A stretch of DNA of 64,000 bases from Glaciozyma antarctica PI12 (taxonomy: Eukaryota > Basidiomycota > Microbotryomycetes > Kriegeriales > Camptobasidiaceae): contig KZ627155.1 in the NCBI GenBank assembly GCA_002917775.1, positions 654,675 through 718,674 on the forward strand, written 5' to 3'. Position 1 is the stretch's first letter; each line of letters starts with the position of its first letter. The notes beneath the pieces were generated by a model, which saw nothing but the letters and a program-made list of their open reading frames with translations, was not told the origin of the DNA and did not search any database. Position numbers and translations under genes: made by a program. This document shows positions 11,716 to 22,145 of the stretch, piece after piece.

Positions 11716-12304
11716 CGGGACTGCCGAGGGAGAGAAGCACGCTTTCGATGGCGGCGCGAGCTAGTGAGATTGGGTGTGTAGATCCGCTGGAGAAGCTGGG
11801 GCCAGCTACTACGAGTGCTGGTGGTGTGCAGGGAGGCCTTGTGCGGGTCCAACAAGCTTGGGGAGGAGGGGGAAGGAGTCCGAGGAGGAGCTGGAGAAGT
11901 CTTTCGTAGGCGGGCCTCTCTCCGCCGTCTCGCCCGTCGCGCGCAAGGGTCGGTGATATTTTCTCGTCCTTTGTAAAGTGTCGCTCAAGCGCTGTAGCAA
12001 GAGCGTTTAGCACTTCGTTATCGATTCCTTGAGCGCGAGCCAGAGTTAGCTTGAGTTTTTCTTTTCGAACGACCCCAGCGAGCGCACCCTCGGAATGTGC
12101 CCCGCCGACATCGAGTCAAAGCCTCGCTCACCTTGCAAGACAGGTCATCGTGCTTTATGTTACAGCTGGCGAGCTGGTAAAGTAGACTCCGGTACCTCTG
12201 CGGGCTCCACTTTCCAGCTGAAGTTCGGTTCGCTCTCTCTAAACTGGCAGTAACTGCCCGTGTTCCTTCCATCCTCTCCTTCATTTCATTCCTAACAAGT
12301 CAAC
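11716..12304. other. Intergenic region upstream of transporter and reductase remnant
   Basis: No gene seen. The frames here are not conserved-looking and mostly lack ATG starts. It presumably holds the transporter promoter and the old promoter of the reductase pseudogene. Confidence 0.4.
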
Positions 12305-13880
12305 ATGACCAAGCTGTGAGAACCTTGCGACCTCGCTTCGCTGCCCGACGTAAACCCTCACTCCTGGCCAGCGCACTCCTCATTGGCGTCAACCGCTTCG
12401 TAGGAAGCGCCACAGCTCTGCACTTTCTCGAAATGGGCTGGCGCCTGCGAGGAACGGTGCGTTTGTAGGACAAGCTGATGCCTGGGAGGCGAAATGTGCG
12501 CACATTCCTCGGAGCGAGCGAACGGAGCTGATGGTGCAGACGGCAGACCCCTAGCACAAGGCTCTGCTTGAGTGGGCAATTGTCAAGTAACTTCCGGAAG
12601 ATGGAGCGTTTGAAGAGTGCGCCAAACGCGTTGATGCATTCGCACACACTGCGTCGCCGTTCAGGTTCAACTTCACCGTTCCTTCTTGTTGTGCGAGAAA
12701 GGAGGAAGCTAACGAGGAGGGCCGCAGGATAATGTCAAAGAGATGCTTGAGCCTGCTCTCAAGGGGACGACCGGAATCCTACACGCTGCGTGGGCTGCAG
12801 CCTTCGGTCAAGTCGGTCTTGATTACTTCGAGGGGTGATTCCGCTCGCTCTCAAAGATCGCCTTTCGCAGCTCATCCTTCCATATGTATATGTACAGTCT
12901 TTCAGCAGCGTAGGACCTTTCCAGAGGCGCTGATGTGGGTACACTTGAACTGCGAAAGACTGGAGTCCGTTCACCTGGAATGAGGCTGCGAAAGTGACCA
13001 ACTCCGCGGGTAAGTTCCTCACAGGAAACTCGCTCGCCTGCAAAAACTCAAGGCACTTGGAACGCAGTGTTTGCCGTGCGTTTTCTCGTTTGGCATAACC
13101 AGGTCGAAACATTGACGGCTTGCGAAGTCGCAAGCAAGTCGTTCACTGAGCGAGCCGCTTGGGAGTTCGTTGAACTGGAAGAGCCTCATTTCAGCGTAGC
13201 CACGTGCGTTTGGCTTTTCGTTCTCAGCGTAGAAGACTGCTAACGTCTTCACGCTCGCAGGATCGTACCCTTGATTTCTTGGGACCTGCTCTTCAGCCCA
13301 TCAAGTCTCTCGCAGACCTCAACATTTCGGCTGGCGCGGTCTGGAATATCGTCGAAGAGATCCCTCTTATTACGGCTGTGCCTGTCTTCATCAACATCTT
13401 CGACGTCGCAAAGGCTCGCTACCGAGCTAATCATTTAGCTCGGTCGTCTTTTCTGACTCTCTTCGCAGGCACACTACGAAGCCGTCGTCCGACCTGCAGC
13501 GAACCAGCGATACTTGTTCATCGGTGGGGACAACGATAACGTCGTGGTGAGTCTCCTTGCGAAACGGTTCTCAGGAACGAGGCTTATTAAAATTGATTAC
13601 GCAGATTGCAAACCTCCTCATTGCTCAAGTACCTCTTTAGACCTCTTTCCGGACCAGGCACACCGTATCCCCTCCGAATGCGAAGGCCCTGGCGAGCACT
13701 GGGGTTACGATTCGAGCGTGGGCTGCCCTGTCTCGCCGACCGGATTCCAAGAACAACGGCTGATGCGAGTCTACAGAGAAGGAACTCGGTATCGTGTTCA
13801 CCTCTCTTCGGGAGACGATCAGGGCAGCCGGAACAGCTCTTTGCGGCAGAGAAGGAGTTCGGAGGCAAGTAACGCAACGT
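12305..13880 (+). pseudogene. Pseudogene of a Gre2-like NAD(P)-dependent aldehyde/ketone reductase (SDR family)
   Basis: The whole length of a Gre2-type extended SDR can be followed, but not in one reading frame. It starts MTKL, and a clean intron joins this to ALLIGVNRFVGSATALHFLE, the nucleotide-binding loop. Later pieces are GAFEECAKRVDAFAHTASPF, EMLEPALKGTTGILHAA, PSVKSVLITS, FTERAAWEFVELEEPHFSVA, LGPALQPIKSLADLNISAGA, FINIFDVAKAHYEAVV (across an intron), NQRYLFIGGDNDNVVIANLL and STEKELGIVFTSLRETI. Breaks include a frame shift just after the first exon, an in-frame TAA after EWAIVK near 12585, a shift near 12795, a shift near 13265 and a TGA near 13750. Splice sites are still recognisable, so decay looks fairly recent. 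The Tyr-x3-Lys catalytic region is eroded (only KSFTERAAW remains). Confidence 0.85.
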
Positions 13881-14479
13881 GGCATGATGAAAGCCACATG
13901 TCCCGCCGCCAGAGACACGATATCCACGCTTCGTGCGGCGGCGGCGGCTCCGACGTTCAAAAGGATGGGGAGAAGGGCCTTGCCACCAAGTCAAGGGAGG
14001 TCAGTCCTCATCCCCAAGGGGGAAGCTGGAAGGGGAAGGTACCAAAAAGACAACAGCAGACGGTCGCAGAGCGCACGTCCACGCGAGCGCCAGGTGTTCT
14101 GGACTACTTGAGCCCGATCGAGCAGATCCTCTCTCTTTCAGCGTTGCCTCCCCTCGAGCACTCGAGCTGCCCCTACGTTCGCTCCATTTTCCTCTCCCCT
14201 GCGACGCCGCTCTGGTCTCGAGGACCGGACGACCCAAAAACCTCTCTTCTCGCCCTGCGGCATCGTCCTCGTCTCAGCCAGGTGCAGCTGGGCGCAAGCA
14301 CACGCCCTCAAACCAACTCGGAAGAGCACCCAGTCGAGGGTACGCTCGCCCCCTCCCTCTACTCAGATCCAACCGCCCTTCAAGTTGGCCCCCTTCCACC
14401 TCTCCCGCCTTCGACCTCCTCCCCGCCTCACTCACGCACGACCACCGGCGGCTTCCCTCCATTCCCCTCCGCGACGAAA

Positions 14480-17234
14480 ATGGCGGACTGCGAAAGCCTT
14501 TCACCGGGAGCTGTTCTTCGGGGGCTAGGCGAACAGAGGGACGCAGCGGGCCACGGCGAGAGCCAGATCGTCTTCACCTCGCCGTTCGGTGCGTCTTCCG
14601 ATGGCATCCTCCTCCCACGGGACTTTGGACGGCCCACCCTCTCGCCAACATCCTCCTCTCGAGGGTCCACCTCGCGGCGAGGATCCTCCGACTCGGCCCC
14701 AGGCTCCAGGCGCGGATCTCACACGGCCTTGACTGGGCGTGGGTCCCAAGCTCCGGCCCTTCCCACCCTCGGCCACCCCATCCCTCCCCTCTCGCCTACA
14801 ACCACGCAGAGCCCTTTCGTAGGCGAGGCAGTCGACTTCTCGCGGCGGCGGAGCGTGGACGTAGGAGTTCTGGGGCTTGGGTCTCATCGACCGTACGGGG
14901 CGGGGAGTCTGAGCAAGAGGGTCAGGGAGGCGGTGGGCCCAGATGCGGGAGATAAGGAGGCTGGCGTTGTGGGATCAGGCCTGAAAGGCGGCAAGGACCG
15001 ATTGTGCGTTCTTTCGAGCTTTGCGGAGGGAGGGACGAGCAGCTGATGTCTTTGACCCATGCAGACTGGGCCGGCACCTAGCCTCTATCCTCGCCCACTC
15101 GCTAGCGCTTTGCGCCAGCCCTCCTTCGAGTCCAGTCGACCTTCGAACGAGCGTCGGGGGCCCCTCTATCCCCTCCCTCGCCCTCGCCGCCATCCCCGGC
15201 TCTCCTCGTTCCTCCCCCAACTCGTCCAGAAACGCCTCCGTATCCGAAGCTGCATCGTACAGCTCGGCTCAATCAACAACAGAAGAACACCCGTCCCAAA
15301 TCACCATGCCGCTTCCTCCAGGACCGCCAGCCGCCGCGTTCCCGAAGATGTCGGAGAGCAGGCGCACCAAGTTTATCGCCAACTTGCAGCTCTGGTCCTT
15401 CAACGCTATCGCCTACACTCCCGACGAGCTCCTCAAGTGCGTTGGCCTCATTTTCGAGAGCTTGCGGAACATGGAAGGCGTCGACTTCGACCTCGGTGCG
15501 AACGGTCTCGCTTCACCATCGAGATAACCTCATACTGATGCCTACGATGCCTGCAGATCTGTTCAACACTTTCCTTCTCTCCCTTCGCCAAGCCTACCAC
15601 GCCCGAAACAGCTACCACAACTTCGCCCACGCCGCAGACGTCACGCAGGCCTGCTACTCGTTCCTCGTCCGGATGGGTCTCGCGCCACTCGCGCCACCGC
15701 TCTATTGCGAAGACGATTACGATTTGAACCTTGGCGAAGGTCGACGAAAGTGGCGGCGGAATCGAGCGGTCGAGCAAGGGGGAATGGGAGAGCTTCTGCG
15801 GCCGATGGACGTCTTTGCGCTCATGGTTGCGGCGATTGGGCACGATATCGGTCACCCAGGACTCAGCAACGCCTACATGGTGCGTCGTCTCTTTCGCTCT
15901 GACGTTTTTTTGTCACTGACGAGTTCAATCTCCAGGTCAACGCCCATACCCCCGTCGCGCAGGTCTACAACGATCAATCCGTCCTCGAAAACTTCCACAC
16001 CGTCACTCTCATCCATCTCCTCCGCCGCCACAACTTTGGCTACCTCCTCGGCGGCGATTTCGGACGACTAGGCGAGCAGGCGACGGGGTTCCGCAAAGTC
16101 CTCGAGGCGTCGATCCTCGCGACGGATATGAGCCAGCATTTCGGGTTCGTGAACCAGCTCACGGAGTTGGGGAAGCGGTTTGGGGAGCGGAGAGGGTCGC
16201 AGACGTCGACGTTGGAGGAGGATCGACTACTGCTGTGCTCGGGATTGATCAAGTGCGCCGACATCAGCAATCCTGTGCGTTCAGCTCTCGTCTCATCGTA
16301 AAAGCTGACGCAAATGTCGAACAGACTCGACCTCATCGTATCTCACGCGCTTGGTCGACTGCTCTCATCACCGAATGGACCGTCCAGGCGTCAATCGAGC
16401 TCGAGTTTGGCCTGCCCATCTCGGTCATGACGCTCGACCCGCGCGACACCAAGGCGCAGGCGAAGAGCCAGGTCGGCTTCATCGACCTCTTCGCCAAACC
16501 GCTCTTCGTTTCGATGGCAAGCGTGGTCGATGGCGCGCTCGTTCCAGTCGCAACCCCCAGCCAGGCGCTGACGTCTCATTCCTCTCGCAGAGTTCGCCGA
16601 CTTTGCAGAAAAGCTTCGCGACGGCCGAATTGCGTGGGAAGCGATCTCTCTCCAGACGGACGAGGCGTTCTATCGACCCATGACGCCGGAATGGAAGCTA
16701 TCCGCCGCACCGCCAGGCCGCCTTCGTTCGTGCGACCCCTCCGAGGCTACAAGCGACACTCCTCTCGCACCGACCTCCTCCTACACCCATACCCCGCCTC
16801 CCTCCACCTTTCCACCTACTCAATCCCTCCCCCCGCCCTCAGCCTCCTCCGCACGTCCTCGTATCGCGCCCTACCGGTCAAACTCCTACCAACGACATAT
16901 GCGCGGGACGTCGGACGGCTCCGCCTCTTCCTCGACCAACTCTCCCTTATCCCCCTACCTCTCCAGCTCCGTCTCCTCCGCCACCGGCACCTCCTCCCTC
17001 CTCTCCTCCCACTCGACGACGCGAATGGACCCGTTCCATCGCTTCAGCTGCGCCGGCGCGTGCCACGCTGCGACGGCCATGTGCGAGGCCTGTTCGATGA
17101 AGCGGGATCCGGGAGCGCGGAGAGGGAGTCTGTGCGTCCCTCGGTCGACGCAGGAGGACGACGAGCAGGAGACGCTGAGAGGGGGGTTCGAGGAGCCGTT
17201 GGCGTGGCCTCCTTATCCCTTTCAGCCGGCCTAG
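14480..17234 (+). CDS. Class I 3',5'-cyclic-nucleotide phosphodiesterase (Pde2-like)
   Basis: It hydrolyses cAMP and/or cGMP and so limits PKA signalling. The catalytic domain shows the metal-binding motif YHNFAHAADVTQ, then VAAIGHDIGHPGLSNAYM, LIKCADISNPTRPHRI and KSQVGFIDLFAKPLF, all diagnostic of PDEase_I. Exons from the conserved part are ..-15003, 15065-15495, 15557-15879, 15936-16274, 16325-~16518 and ~16584-17234. The second junction gives LLGRHLASILAHSLALCA. A long Ser/Pro-rich N-terminal region precedes the domain, and there is a C-terminal Cys/His-containing tail (FHRFSCAGACHAATAMCEAC). The start is unclear: the frame is open from 13514, running through the neighbouring pseudogene. 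I use the ATG at 14480, but an upstream start (LDYLSPIEQILSLSAL near 14100) is possible. Confidence 0.85.
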
Positions 17235-17752
17235 GGCGCGCGCGTTTCCTTTCTTGGTAGATTCTTCTCTCTCCTTGGTTATTACCCCGGCCCCTGCAGG
17301 GAGCTCCCCGCTGTTGTCTTCCTCCTCTCCCCTGTCCCACCTTCGCAACCCCCCTTCTTCCCTCGTTCGATTTTCTTCCCCCGCTGTAGTTCTCGCACCG
17401 CGCATCTTCTGGAGTGTATCGATACCTGCAACAGTATTTGGATTTCTCGAATTCCTCGTCAATCCTCGTTCTCCATAGCGAAAGAGAAGGAGGAAGAACG
17501 AAAGTTTGAACTCGGCGCTGCGAGTGAAAAAGGGCAACTCTGACTTGGGCTCTGTGAGCTGCTGGAGAGCTCCCGCTGCCCTCCACCGCGACTCCTTCTC
17601 CAGCGCCGTCGTCGCTCCAGGCTTCTCAAAGAATACTTCACCTCCCGGCGCACCTCTCTCGCACCACCGAACGCCGACCGCCCTCGCTTCCTCCCCTCCC
17701 TCCCTCCACTCCTCCTGGACCCCTCCACTCCCCCTCTCTTCCCCTCTCGACT
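17235..17752. other. Promoter region of NUP98 with pyrimidine-rich leader
   Basis: Between the phosphodiesterase stop and the NUP98 ATG. From about 17570 the plus strand becomes strongly C/T-rich up to the ATG, as in many promoters of this genome. No gene seen. Confidence 0.4.
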
Positions 17753-20700
17753 ATGTTCGGTGGAGGAGGATTTGGCGCCTTTGGTCAACAGCAACAACAG
17801 CAGCAGCAACAGCAGCAGCAACAACCGGCGCAGGGTCTGTTTGGTGGAGGAGGGTTTGGTGCTCCCGCCGCCGGAGGTCAGTGGAGTCTTGCCAGAGCAG
17901 GCAATCGACCTAGTCAGGAGTACAGCGTGGAGCAGCACTGACGATTTCCCTCCCTCCCCTCCCTGCACCACTCCTTTCACCGCCCTCGCTCAACGTTCCT
18001 CTCTCGACGCGCCTTGCTTCGTCCGACACGCAGCTTTCGGTGCTCCAGCAGCTCCCGCTTTTGGACAACCTGCTCCTCAAGCAGGTGGATTCGGTGAGTA
18101 CAGCGCGAGCGTGATGACTGGGCGGGAACGAGCTGCGTACAATCGTCGATGCAGTTACTGACTCCACATGTTTTCTCCCCCTCTTATAACCGCCTCCTTG
18201 CACTCCCGCCACTCCCCACCAATCCATTCCTTCAACCCCCCTTCTCCCATGTTTCGACCCGCCTTCTCAGGATTCGGCGCACCACCAGCGACGACCGCTT
18301 TCGGCCAACCTGCAGCGGCGTCTGCCTTTGGCGCACCGAGTGGAGGAGGGCTGTTCGGCGCGCCGGCTGCTGCTCCTGCCAGCTCTGGGTTCTCTTTCGG
18401 AGGTGCGTTCCTCGCTGCGGTGGATCGTGAGAGTGGAGCTGACGACCGTTTGAGCAGGTGCAAGTAGCTCCGTCTTTGGAGCTCCCAAGACGACGGCGGC
18501 GCCCGTGACTGGCGGATTGTTTGGCGCGCCGAAACCGGCGACGACGTTTGGAGGATTTGGAGCTCCTGCGCCGGCTGCTGGAGGGATGTTTGGAGGTGCG
18601 TTGGCTTGCGGAGCGTGCGGGAGGAAGGGAGCTGACGATGTTGGGTACGCAGGTGCTGCGTCAACCTTTGGCGCTCCGGCTGGACAGGGAGGAACCGCTA
18701 TCGTGCCGTTCAAGGCGACGCAAGGAGAAGCGTTCGAAGCGCCAAGGGGAACGAAGCTCCCGAGGTCTTCCTTCATCAGAGCATCAGCTGCATGGACCAG
18801 TACAAGAACTACTCCTTCGAGGCGAGTGCTGTTCTGCTGTCGAATCATTTGAGCGAAGCTAAAGATCTGCGCTTTCAGGAACTCCGATTGCAAGACTACC
18901 AGGCGAACCGCAAGCACCCCACCGCAGCTGCCGCACCAACGTTTGGCGGAGGATTCGGTCAGCCCGCCCAGCCCGCGTTCGGTGCAGCAGCTCCCGCTAC
19001 CAGCATCTTTGGCGGAGGCAGCACCGCGTTCGGCCAGCAATCGACGCCCGCCCCCGCCTTCGGTGCCTCCGCCCAGACCAGCATCTTCGGCGCCGCCAGC
19101 CAGAGTCCCTTCGGCCAACCTCAGCAGCCCGCCGCTCCCATCTTCGGCCAGCAGCAACCCGCCGCGCCCGCTCAAGGTCTCTTCGGCGGCTTCGGACAGT
19201 CTCAGCCGCCTGCTACTCCTGCGACACCTGCGTTCGGAGGATTTGGCGCGCCGAAGCCTGCGTCGACGTTCTCGTTCGGAGCAGCGGCGCCAGCGGCGCC
19301 TGCGACTGGAGGACTGTTCGGGCAGCAGCAACCCGCTGCTCCGCAGAACCCGTTCGGTCAGCCCGCTCAGCCCGCGCAGACGGGAGGACTGTTTGGCCAG
19401 CCGCAGCAGCAGCAGCAACCGGCCGCTGGAGGATTCAGCTTTGGTGAGTTCCCTTTCCTCCGTCGACGTTGAGGAATCGTACTGACGCACTATCTCTCGC
19501 AGGAGCCGCTGCGACCAAGCCGCCGTTGTTCGGAGCTGCCCCCGCAGCATCTCCCTTCGGCGCGCCCAAGCCCGCTGCTGCTGGAGGGTTCAGCTTTGGT
19601 CAATCCGCTGCACCCACCGCTCCAGGTCTCTTCGGAAGTCAGCCTCAGGCGACGACTGGTCGTGAGTTTGCTTCCTATCGCCGTCCCCGTTCGCTTGAGC
19701 TGACGTGCTTTTCGCTGCCTGCAGTCTTCGGCGCGAGCGCTCCTCCCGCCGCTGGCGGTAGTCTCTTTGGCGGCGGCGCTGCCACCACGTTCGGCCAGCC
19801 TCAGGCGAGCGCAGGATTCGGAGGAGGACTATTCGGAAAGCCCGCAGCGCCGGCGGGAGGACTCTTCGGACAGTCGGCGCCCGCGACATCCGCGTTCGGC
19901 CAGCCTCAAGCTCAACCTCAGCAGCAAGGGCTTTTCGGAAGTACTCTCGGCAGCTCCTTCGGAGGCGCCTCGACCACCACCCAAGCTCCCGTCGCCTACG
20001 CCAGCGCCGACGACGCGAACGCTTACGGCGTCAACCCCCTCTTCGCCAACAGCATCGGCCCCGCCCACCCTCCTGCCGAGAAGAAGAAGCCTCCCATCTT
20101 CACCGCCTTCCGAGGAACGCCTACGCGCGCGTCGTCGACCAAGATTACTCGGCTACGCGGATTCGGACCGTCGACGTCGGCGAGCCCTGGAGGACCGGTC
20201 GGACGCGGTAGCCCATTGAGCTTCTCTACGAGCGTTGGAGGCGGGAGGCGGGACCTCCGTGGGGCGCCCGGACGAGGATCGCCGTTGCGTCTCGTCGAAC
20301 GGCGTCGGGGACGAGGGAGCGATGAGCCCGAACGCGTTCGTCTCGCGGCCGAGTGTCAAGAAGCTCGTAATCGATCGCAAGGCTCTCGGGGATAGCTTCC
20401 TTTCGAGCTCGAAGCGGTCGCCGGAGGGAGGACCGCCCAAGTCGAAGGACGCTCCTGCGAGCGGAGGACGCGCGAAGGTCTCGTTCAACCCTGAGCTCGA
20501 GCTTCCCACCCGCGATCGGGCTCTCCACGCTTCTTCCTCGACCAACTGCGACGAGGAGCTAGACTTCGGGGAGGCGACGCCGGTCAAGAAGAGCGCGGGG
20601 AGCAGCTCGAACCTCGGAGAGGACTCGGTCGAGCTGGGGAGCGGGAAGGGCGACTGGCCGCCTCGACGACCTGCGACGGCTCGGGCACTCAAGCACGGCG

Positions 20701-21134
20701 AGTACTACATTAACCCGTCGCTCGAGACGCTCCAGAAGCTCCCCGCTTCGGCGCTGCACGCCGTCGAGGACCTCGTCGTCGGTCGCGTCGGCTACGGCGA
20801 AGTCGCGTTCCAGGAACCCGTCGACCTTACCACCATCTCCTCCGTCGAAGACCTCCTCGGTGGTATCGTCGTCCTCGAGGATCGGAACGCGAGCGTTTAC
20901 GCGGGAGACTACGAGGAGGACAAGCCGGCGCCGGGGCAGGGGCTCAACGTTCCTGCTGTCATCACGCTCGAGCACTGTCACCCGCTCGACAAGGCGACGC
21001 GGAAGCCGATCAAGGACCCCGAGCACCCTCGTCTCGTACAGCATATCAAGCGGCTGAAGAGCCTCGAGGACACCAACTTTATCGACTTTGACGTCGCGGA
21101 GGGGAGGTGGACGTTCCGCGTCGTGGGGTTCTGA
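17753..21134 (+). CDS. NUP98: Nucleoporin Nup98 (FG repeats, GLEBS motif, C-terminal autopeptidase-type domain), no Nup96 part
   Basis: An FG-nucleoporin of the nuclear pore channel. The N-terminus MFGGGGFGAFG is followed by a 13-residue polyQ tract (about 17790-17827) and many GLFG/FG repeats over several exons. A Gle2-binding GLEBS motif is readable as GTAIVPFKATQ, HQSISCMDQYKNYSFE and ELRLQDYQANRK; the last two are joined by a GC-AG intron (18822-18878). After more FG repeats comes FVSRPSVKKLVIDRK and the folded C-terminal domain (HGEYYINPSLETLQKLP, VVGRVGYGEVAF, VEDLLGGIVVLEDRNASVY). The protein stops at WTFRVVGF, where other Nup98s have HF|S cleavage and Nup96. Two frame discordances are seen, at the G run 18746-18749 in GLEBS and at about 20233-20275 (the latter could be a 42-nt intron). 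Confidence 0.88.
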
Positions 21135-21299
21135 GGAGCGCGTACGGTTGTAGGAGTATTTGGGAGGGGGGAGCGAGGTCGGGTCGGCGGTGCGGAGACG
21201 CTTTTATTCTTGCCGTCGTCGAACGAGGCTGGGGCCTGCGGGATTGGAATCGATTTTGCTTTCGCAAGCAAGCACTTATACCGAAAGAGCGTGTGTAGA

Positions 21300-21905
21300 G
21301 AGTTTGAGAGACCTTGCAAGGCGCGTCACTCGGGAGAGAGGAGGTCGATACCTCGAAGGAGGTTCGTGGGCTGCTCTTCTCCATCCTCCCATCGGGCCGC
21401 TCCAAGATGCGCCGCGACCTCAGCCACAAGACAGCTCCTCTCCTCGTCCAGCTCAGAGCTGCTCGACCGTTCCACCTCATCGGCTACAGCGACGAATAAT
21501 CTGACGCTTCGATCAACAGCTCCAATTCCTCTCATTCTCAACCTCCAGTGAGTCCCTCGTTCCCGCCGAGCCGCGACTGACGAGCTTCGCAGCCTCCAAC
21601 TCCTCCTCCTCGTCTACATCGCCGCCGTCCCTCTCCAACTCGTCAACACGCTCGGAATCTTCTCGGTCCCCGCAACTTCGCTCGTCTGCCTCGTCTTCTA
21701 CGGCGTTGATCGCGCTGGGGAGGAACTGAGGTTCGTCGTTCTCGGCGGCGCGCGTGCGGAGGCTGATGTGGCTTTCTTGTGCGCAGCGATCCGTTTGGTA
21801 CGGAGCCGAACGATTTGCCGTTGACGAGGTTCTGTGTGGATATTCATAAGGAGTATTCGGAGCTGGTGGGAGAGGGGATTGACGATGGGAGCAGCGGAAA
21901 GTAGG
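21300..21905 (+). pseudogene. C-terminal remnant of a bestrophin-like (UPF0187) anion channel gene
   Basis: Three exon-like pieces splice in phase: ...TLRSTAPIPLILNLH (to about 21550), LQLLLLVYIAAVPLQLVNTL through VFYGVDRAGEELS, and DPFGTEPNDLPLTRFC through the stop at 21905. The last block closely resembles the NPFGxxxNDLPL signature at the C-terminus of fungal/plant UPF0187 bestrophin-like proteins. The N-terminal half of the family (first membrane helices and RFP-like region) is absent. The sequence above runs straight into the NUP98 3' end at 21134, and no initiator leads a full domain. It is best read as a truncated relic with intact splice sites, though a short expressed product from the ATG at 21314 or 21407 cannot be ruled out. 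Confidence 0.7.
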
Positions 21906-22145
21906 GAGCGACATGTAATTCGTTTCGCACTTTGGAAGGAGTCGAGTAGTTGGCGATGATGGGGTAAGCGTCTGTGTTGAGAATATTCAGTCGAAGCAGA
22001 GGACGTCGGAGTATAAGAGGAAGCAGCGAAGAGGAAAGGACCACCCCGAACAAGCTCGGCGACCCCTCTGTTCACAACAAATCGCCCCTCATTCCTGCTT
22101 CTATCTCCCCTCCTAGCTCATCTTTAAGATCCGAAATGCTGTTCC

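Noticed and set aside
13514-15046. A 510-codon frame as one protein from 13514
   Set aside because: Its first third lies on recognisable reductase pseudogene sequence in another frame and begins at an ATG within an old exon. Only the 3' part belongs to the phosphodiesterase.
18267-19550. Long minus-strand open frame of 427 codons under NUP98
   Set aside because: It is a mirror of the GLFG repeats and codon bias; Ser/Arg/Leu-rich with no domain.
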